From the NCBI GenBank assembly GCA_937974195.1, contig CALJIC010000365.1, forward strand, positions 1-9,475: 9,475 nucleotides of DNA. The letters run 5' to 3'. Of this stretch, positions 5,974 through 9,475 are shown in pieces (the first letter of the stretch is position 1; each line of letters starts with the position of its first letter). This DNA comes from an uncultured Roseiflexaceae bacterium. GTDB taxonomy: Bacteria > Chloroflexota > Chloroflexia > Chloroflexales > Roseiflexaceae. The notes under the pieces are model-generated. The model did not search any database. It was not told the DNA's origin and saw nothing but the letters and a program-made list of their open reading frames with translations. A program made the translations under genes and the position numbers.

Positions 5974-5978
5974 GGCCT

Positions 5979-5986
5979 ATCTCCTT
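5979..5986 (-). promoter_or_regulatory. Ribosome binding site supporting the GTG start of the BON gene
   Basis: On the minus strand AAGGAGAT lies 5 bases upstream of the GTG at 5973-5971. No ATG with a comparable site is seen nearby, so the GTG start is preferred. Confidence 0.75.
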
Positions 5987-6035
5987 TGCATCTCTCCCGC
6001 CAGCAGGGTCGCTCGTCTCGCGCGGCGCAGCGGGC

Positions 6036-6064
6036 AGGGTGCACCATTGCACGCCGTATGCCAA
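6036..6064 (-). promoter_or_regulatory. Weak candidate promoter for the BON gene
   Basis: Read on the minus strand, TTGGCA (6064-6059) is followed after 17 bases by CACCCT (6041-6036). The -35 match is good and the -10 match is poor. It lies back to back with the plus-strand promoter at 6072-6100. Confidence 0.25.
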
Positions 6065-6071
6065 CGCCGCA

Positions 6072-6100
6072 TTGACGCCCCGCCGGGCCTGTGCTACCCT
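6072..6100 (+). promoter_or_regulatory. Promoter of the amidohydrolase-Rid-oxidase operon
   Basis: TTGACG (6072-6077) and TACCCT (6095-6100) are separated by exactly 17 bases, and TGTGC directly precedes the -10, giving an extended -10 character. It lies 33 bases before the start codon, with a strong AAGGAGGT ribosome site (6119-6126) between. This is the best promoter in the window. Confidence 0.55.
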
Positions 6101-6133
6101 CGTAGCCCACCGCAGCCGAAGGAGGTCTACACC

Positions 6134-6991
6134 ATGCCTGATGTGCCGATCGTAGACGCCCACGTGCACCTGTGGGACCCGCGCCGCTTCCGCATGACCT
6201 GGATCGATGGCAACGAGCTGCTCGAGCGGCCCTACGGCCTCGCCGAGTACCGCGAGCATACGCAGGGGCTCGCCATAACAGGGATGGTCTACCTGCAGGT
6301 CGACGTCGAGCCGGCCTACGGGCTGCTCGAGGCGCGCTGGGTGGCCGAGCTGGCGCGCCAGGACCCGCGCATCGGCGCGATCGTCGCCTACGCGCCGGTC
6401 GAGGACGGCGACGTGGTGCGCTCCTACCTCGAGGCGCTCACCGCGATCGACCCGCGGATACGCGGCGTGCGGCGCCTGCTGCAGGGCGAGAGCGACCCGG
6501 AGTACTGCCTGCGCCCCGGCTTCCTGCGCGGCGTCGAGCTGCTGCCGGAGTACGATCTGTCGTTCGACATCTGCATCTACCACCACCAGCTGCCGGCGGC
6601 CGTCGAGCTGGTGCGCCGCTGCCCAGGCACGCGCTTCATGCTCGACCACATCGCCAAGCCGGGGATCCGCGACGGGCTGCTCGACCCGTGGCGCGCCCAT
6701 ATCCGCGAGATGGCCGCGCTGCCGAATGTGATGTGCAAGGTGAGCGGCGTGGTGACCGAGGCCGACCACCAGCGCTGGACGCCGGAGCAGCTGCGGCCGT
6801 ACATCGAGCACGTGCTGGAGTGCTTCGGCGAGGACCGGGTCTGCTTCGGCGGCGACTGGCCAGTGGTGCTGATGGCCTCCAGCTACCGCCGCTGGGTCGA
6901 GACGCTCGATTCGCTGACGGCCGGCCTGACGGAGCAGGCGAAGCGCAAGCTGTGGGCCGAGAACGCGCGGCAGTTCTACCGCCTCCCCTGA
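6134..6991 (+). CDS. Amidohydrolase-2 family TIM-barrel hydrolase (COG3618, lactonase-like)
   Basis: A 285-residue metal-dependent hydrolase of the amidohydrolase-related family that includes L-fuconolactonase and 2-pyrone-4,6-dicarboxylate lactonase. Marks are the strand-1 HxH in IVDAHVHLWDP (H10, H12), Q55 in YLQVDVEP, FMLDHIAKPGI (H172), a CKVSGVVTEAD segment (201-211), and the strand-8 aspartate D241 in CFGGDWPVV. Length and ending (ENARQFYRL) are normal. The ATG at 6134 follows AAGGAGGT with a 7-base spacer. It heads a three-gene operon, with the Rid gene starting 15 bases after its stop. Family members cleave lactone or, more rarely, amide bonds. Opening a lactone, lactam or cyclic imide made by neighbouring enzymes is a reasonable guess, but the substrate is not evident from sequence. 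Confidence 0.92.
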   Translation: MPDVPIVDAHVHLWDPRRFRMTWIDGNELLERPYGLAEYREHTQGLAITGMVYLQVDVEPAYGLLEARWVAELARQDPRIGAIVAYAPVEDGDVVRSYLEALTAIDPRIRGVRRLLQGESDPEYCLRPGFLRGVELLPEYDLSFDICIYHHQLPAAVELVRRCPGTRFMLDHIAKPGIRDGLLDPWRAHIREMAALPNVMCKVSGVVTEADHQRWTPEQLRPYIEHVLECFGEDRVCFGGDWPVVLMASSYRRWVETLDSLTAGLTEQAKRKLWAENARQFYRLP

Positions 6992-7006
6992 CCGCCGAGG
7001 AGACAC

Positions 7007-7426
7007 ATGCCGAAGACGCACCTCAACCCGCCGGAGCTGTTCGACAGCCGGCAGTACGGCTTCTCCCAGGTCGTCGCGGCCCGCGGCACCACGACGGTCT
7101 ACCTGTCCGGCCAGGTGGCCTGGGACGCTCGCCAGCAGATCGGCGACCCGGGGGACCTCGCGGCGCAGGCGCGGCGCACGCTCGAGAACATCGAGGCCGC
7201 GGTGCGCGCGGCCGGCGGGACGCGCGACGACATCGTGTCGCTGCGGATCTACCTCGTGGGCGAGCAGATCCGCAAGGGCGCAGTCGTCCGCGAGGCGCTG
7301 CGGTCCTTCTTCCACCCCGAGCGGCTGCCGGCGAGCACCTGGATCGGCGTGCCCGCGCTCGCCAACCCGGACTTTCTGATCGAGATCGAGGCGGTGGCTG
7401 AGATCGAGGGCCCAGAGCAGCGATGA
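7007..7426 (+). CDS. Rid family (YjgF/YER057c/UK114) protein lacking the canonical arginine
   Basis: A 139-residue protein with the Rid fold: YLSGQVAWDA (32-41), a LEN-IEAAVRAAGGTRDDIVSLRIYL block (59-83), and a C-terminal FLIEIEAVAEI strand (123-133). Rid proteins form trimers with inter-subunit clefts. RidA hydrolyses reactive imines from amino-acid oxidation, while RutC acts in pyrimidine breakdown. In active imine deaminases a P-A-R-S motif supplies the catalytic arginine. Here the aligned residues are P108-A109-S110-T111, so the arginine is absent, while the later glutamate (E126) is kept. That places it with the non-RidA Rid groups. The start at 7007 follows GAGGAG with a short 4-base spacer. 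The stop overlaps the FAD oxidoreductase start (ATGA), indicating translational coupling with an enzyme expected to make imines. Confidence 0.92.
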   Translation: MPKTHLNPPELFDSRQYGFSQVVAARGTTTVYLSGQVAWDARQQIGDPGDLAAQARRTLENIEAAVRAAGGTRDDIVSLRIYLVGEQIRKGAVVREALRSFFHPERLPASTWIGVPALANPDFLIEIEAVAEIEGPEQR

Positions 7427-8799
7427 GGGCTGAGATCGTCATCTGCGGCGCGGGGATCGCCGGCGTGGCGGCCGCGTGGGCGCTCGCGGAGCGCGGCGCC
7501 GACGTGCTGCTGGTCGACGAGCGGCCGCCGCTCTCGCTCACCAGCGACAAGTCGACCGAGTGCTACCGCAACTTCTGGCCGGGCCCGGGCGACGCGATGG
7601 TGCGGCTGATGAACCGCAGCATCGACATCATGGAGCGGCTGGCGGACGAGAGCGGCAACGTCTTCGGCATGAACCGCCGCGGCTACCTGTACGCCACGCT
7701 GGACCCCGCCCGCGTGCCGCTGCTGCGCGCCGCCGCCGAGGAGGCCTGCGCGCTGGGCGCCGGCCCCCTCAGGATTCATGGAGACACAACGGACGGGCGC
7801 AGCGCTCCAAGGAGCTATGATCCCGCGCCGGCGCACGGCTACCGCGGCCAGCCCACCGGCGCCGACCTGATCCTCGACCGGGCGCTGATCCGGCAGCACT
7901 TCCCCTACCTCTCCGAGCGCGTCGCGGCGCTGCTCCACGCCCGGCGCTGCGGCTGGATCAGCGCCCAGCAGCTTGGCGCCTACCTGCTCGACCGCGCACG
8001 CGCCCGCGGCGCGCGCCTGCTGGCCGCGCGCGTCGATGGTGTTGACATAAAGAACGGCGCCGTCGAGGCGGTGCGGCTGCGGGGGGATGGGCCGGAGCGC
8101 GTCCTGACCGGCTGCTTCGTGAACGCGGCCGGGCCGATGCTCAGGCAGGTGGGGCAGATGCTGGGGCTGGAGCTGCCGGTGTTCTCCGAGCGCCACCGCA
8201 AGCTCGCCTTCGAGGACCGGCTCGGCGCGATCCCGCGCGACGCTCCGATGCTGATCCTGGCCGACCCGCTGGACCTGCCCTGGAGCGACGAGGAGCGCGA
8301 GCTGCTCGCCGAGGACCCGCAGACCCGCCCGCTGCTCGAGACGCTGCCCGCCGGCGCCCACTGCCGGCCGGAGGGCCACGGGGCGAGCCCGTGGGTGCTG
8401 GCGCTCTGGGCCTACGATGCGGCGCCGGTGCCCGAGGTCTTCCCGCTGCCACCGGACGAGCAGTTCCCCGAGGTGGTCATGCGCGGCCTGGCGCAGCTGA
8501 TCCCGGCCCTCGAGCCGTATGTCGCGCGGCCGCCGCGCCCTGTCGTGGACGGCGGGTACTACACCAAGACGCGGGAGAACCGGCCGCTGATCGGCCCGAC
8601 CGCGGTGCGCGGCGCCTACCTGTTCGGCGCGCTCTCCGGCTACGGCGTGATGGCGGCGTGCGGCGGGGCCGAGCTGCTGGCAGCGCACATCGCGGGCGGC
8701 CCGCTGCCGGAGTACGCCGCGGCCTTCGACCTCGCGCGCTACGAGGACCCGGCCTACCGCGAGCTGCTCGAGAGCTGGAGCGACACCGGCCAGCTGTAA
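7423..8799 (+). CDS. DAO-family FAD-dependent oxidoreductase (amine / amino-acid oxidase or dehydrogenase type)
   Basis: A 458-residue flavoprotein of the D-amino-acid oxidase / sarcosine oxidase superfamily. The N-terminal Rossmann motif GAGIAG (9-14) is followed by the adenosine-ribose acidic residue in LLVDE (D32/E33). ISAQQLGAYLLDRA (about 184-197) and FVNAAGP are DAO-typical. The C-terminal flavin segment reads GGYYTKTRENRPLIGP (377-392) and then GALSGYGVMAACGGAELLA. Such enzymes oxidise a C-N bond of a primary or secondary amine to an imine, which fits the coupled Rid gene. No signal peptide is seen, so it is cytoplasmic. Codon use is almost purely G/C-ending, except for a stretch at 7771-7824 and a short one near 8032-8049. 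The exact substrate (sarcosine-, glycine- or D-amino-acid-like) is not evident. It ends 9 bases from the convergent ChrB-like gene, with no terminator hairpin recognised between them. Confidence 0.93.
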   Translation: MRAEIVICGAGIAGVAAAWALAERGADVLLVDERPPLSLTSDKSTECYRNFWPGPGDAMVRLMNRSIDIMERLADESGNVFGMNRRGYLYATLDPARVPLLRAAAEEACALGAGPLRIHGDTTDGRSAPRSYDPAPAHGYRGQPTGADLILDRALIRQHFPYLSERVAALLHARRCGWISAQQLGAYLLDRARARGARLLAARVDGVDIKNGAVEAVRLRGDGPERVLTGCFVNAAGPMLRQVGQMLGLELPVFSERHRKLAFEDRLGAIPRDAPMLILADPLDLPWSDEERELLAEDPQTRPLLETLPAGAHCRPEGHGASPWVLALWAYDAAPVPEVFPLPPDEQFPEVVMRGLAQLIPALEPYVARPPRPVVDGGYYTKTRENRPLIGPTAVRGAYLFGALSGYGVMAACGGAELLAAHIAGGPLPEYAAAFDLARYEDPAYRELLESWSDTGQL

Positions 8800-8808
8800 A
8801 CGCGGGGC

Positions 8809-9252
8809 TCAGGCCGTCTGCTTCGCGATCTGTGCCTTGCAGTACGCGTACAGCGCATCGTAGACGCGGAAGCCGGCCTCGCAGACCGCGCGGTCGTCCT
8901 CGTGGAGCAGCAGCAGCCCGTCGGTGATCGCCTTGAGCCCGGCGCCCTCCGGCCGCTTGTACGGGCTGGTCCTGATGTCCGCCGTGTTCACGATCTGCCC
9001 GAGCAGCACCAGCGCCGGGTCGCCGGTGAGCCCGTAGCGCTCCATCACGACCTCGAACGACGACACGTCGCCGCGCCGCGCGAGCTCCGAGCCGTGCTCG
9101 TGGAAGATCGTCGCGCCCAGCCGCTCCGCCTCGGCCCGTAGCTGCGCGCCCGGCACGAAGTACAGCTCCGCCTCCCGGTCGATGAAGCGGGTGATCAGCC
9201 AGGCGCACCCGATCCGGCCAACCCGCACCCGCTCCCTTGTGATCCAGCGCAT
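8809..9252 (-). CDS. ChrB C-terminal-domain protein (chromate resistance protein ChrB-like)
   Basis: A 147-residue protein beginning MRWITRERVRVGRIGCAW followed by LITRFIDREAELYFVP, the recognisable opening of the ChrB-type domain (PF09828). It ends with YDALYAYCKAQ, also family-typical. Full-length ChrB proteins carry an extra N-terminal region and regulate the ChrA chromate exporter; this is the single-domain form. No chrA gene is in the window, so a chromate role should not be assumed; many stand-alone homologues have no known job. The ATG at 9252 follows AAGGAG on the minus strand at a 6-base spacing. It converges on the FAD oxidoreductase gene with a 9-base gap and is presumably its own transcription unit. 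Confidence 0.85.
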   Translation of the reverse strand: MRWITRERVRVGRIGCAWLITRFIDREAELYFVPGAQLRAEAERLGATIFHEHGSELARRGDVSSFEVVMERYGLTGDPALVLLGQIVNTADIRTSPYKRPEGAGLKAITDGLLLLHEDDRAVCEAGFRVYDALYAYCKAQIAKQTA

Positions 9253-9342
9253 ACAGCGCTCCTTGCTCCTTATTCCTCGTTCACAGCCTAGGCCCCAGGC
9301 GCCGTCACAGGCCCTTCGCTCTTCCGCCCTGGCTCTGGCTCC

Positions 9343-9441
9343 GGCTCCGGCGTCCTAGGTGCTTGGTTCTTGATTCTCTCGTCCTTAGTTCTGGGTTCTG
9401 GTTCTGGCTCCGGCGTCCTAGGTTCTTGGTTCTTGGTTCTC
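9343..9441 (+). repeat. 36-bp direct repeat around CCTAGG
   Basis: Copies at 9343-9378 and 9406-9441 match at 34 of 36 positions. Each starts GGCTCCGGCGTCCTAGGT and continues into CTTGGTTCTTG. A further CCTAGG stands at 9287-9292. The block lies upstream of the ChrB-like gene, in a 223-base stretch (9253-9475) with no gene and no clear promoter. Confidence 0.85.
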
Positions 9442-9475
9442 GGTTCTTGGTTCTTGGTTCTCGGTTCTTGGTTCT
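9421..9475 (+). repeat. GGTTCTT/GGTTCTC heptamer array with 21-bp higher-order period
   Basis: Eight consecutive 7-mers (the last cut by the window edge) read GGTTCTT, GGTTCTT, GGTTCTC, then the same triplet again, then GGTTCTT and GGTTCT. The final T/C alternation makes a 21-bp unit. Degenerate relatives (TGGTTCT, GGCTCTGGCTCCGG) spread back to about 9330. The array continues beyond the window. Confidence 0.9.

Noticed and set aside
4081..6075. A 664-codon plus-strand open frame running through the carbamoylase gene, the palindrome and the BON gene
   Set aside because: It is in another frame of real genes, has arginine/alanine-rich composition, and crosses the intergenic repeat element; it shows no conserved motif.
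8809..9252. Chromate resistance determinant
   Set aside because: Only a ChrB-type domain is present, with no chrA exporter in view, so the resistance label is not justified.
9421..9475. CRISPR array or tRNA-like repeat
   Set aside because: The units are 7 bp with no unique spacers between them; this is a simple tandem repeat.

Overview
The window is GC-rich bacterial DNA with very strong G/C bias at third codon positions. It also holds several families of short intergenic repeats: GTGACGGGGTGAC units, CACGGAGGG units, a GTAGGGCGCAGC palindrome and a GGTTCTT heptamer array. From my recollection of similar genomes, this repeat style together with the gene content suggests Chloroflexota, most likely the Roseiflexus/Kouleothrix side of Chloroflexia. 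That placement is an inference, not a measurement. I see no rRNA, tRNA, CRISPR array, transposase or phage gene. No gene-free stretch exceeds 300 bases; the longest is 2143-2437 (295 bases, repeat-filled).

Left part (1-5146, all + strand): the 3' end of a gene for an NMT1/THI5-type ABC-transporter substrate-binding protein is followed by a putative hairpin. Next come a luciferase-like (LLM class) flavin/F420-dependent oxidoreductase, a dihydropyrimidinase/hydantoinase, and an M20-family zinc amidohydrolase of the N-carbamoyl-amino-acid / beta-ureidopropionase type. The last two are the ring-opening and decarbamoylating steps of reductive pyrimidine (or hydantoin) catabolism. The binding protein and LLM enzyme are plausible uptake and redox partners. 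No PreT/PreA-type dihydropyrimidine dehydrogenase is visible here. The gap before the dihydropyrimidinase holds an imperfect 77-bp tandem duplication.

Middle (5147-6133): a composite inverted-repeat element sits between the convergent ends of the amidohydrolase gene and a minus-strand gene for an acidic protein with a C-terminal BON domain. The BON gene and the next plus-strand gene diverge from a 160-bp gap carrying a recognisable promoter.

Right part (6134-8799, + strand): a compact second operon encodes a COG3618-type TIM-barrel amidohydrolase/lactonase, a Rid (YjgF) protein that lacks the canonical catalytic arginine, and a DAO-family FAD oxidoreductase. The last two overlap by 4 nt. This looks like an amine-oxidising catabolic unit and may act downstream of the hydantoin/pyrimidine module, but its substrate cannot be read from the sequence.

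End (8809-9475): a minus-strand single-domain ChrB-like gene converges on the FAD gene. Its upstream region is low-complexity DNA with a 36-bp direct repeat and a heptamer array arranged in 21-bp higher-order units that runs off the window.
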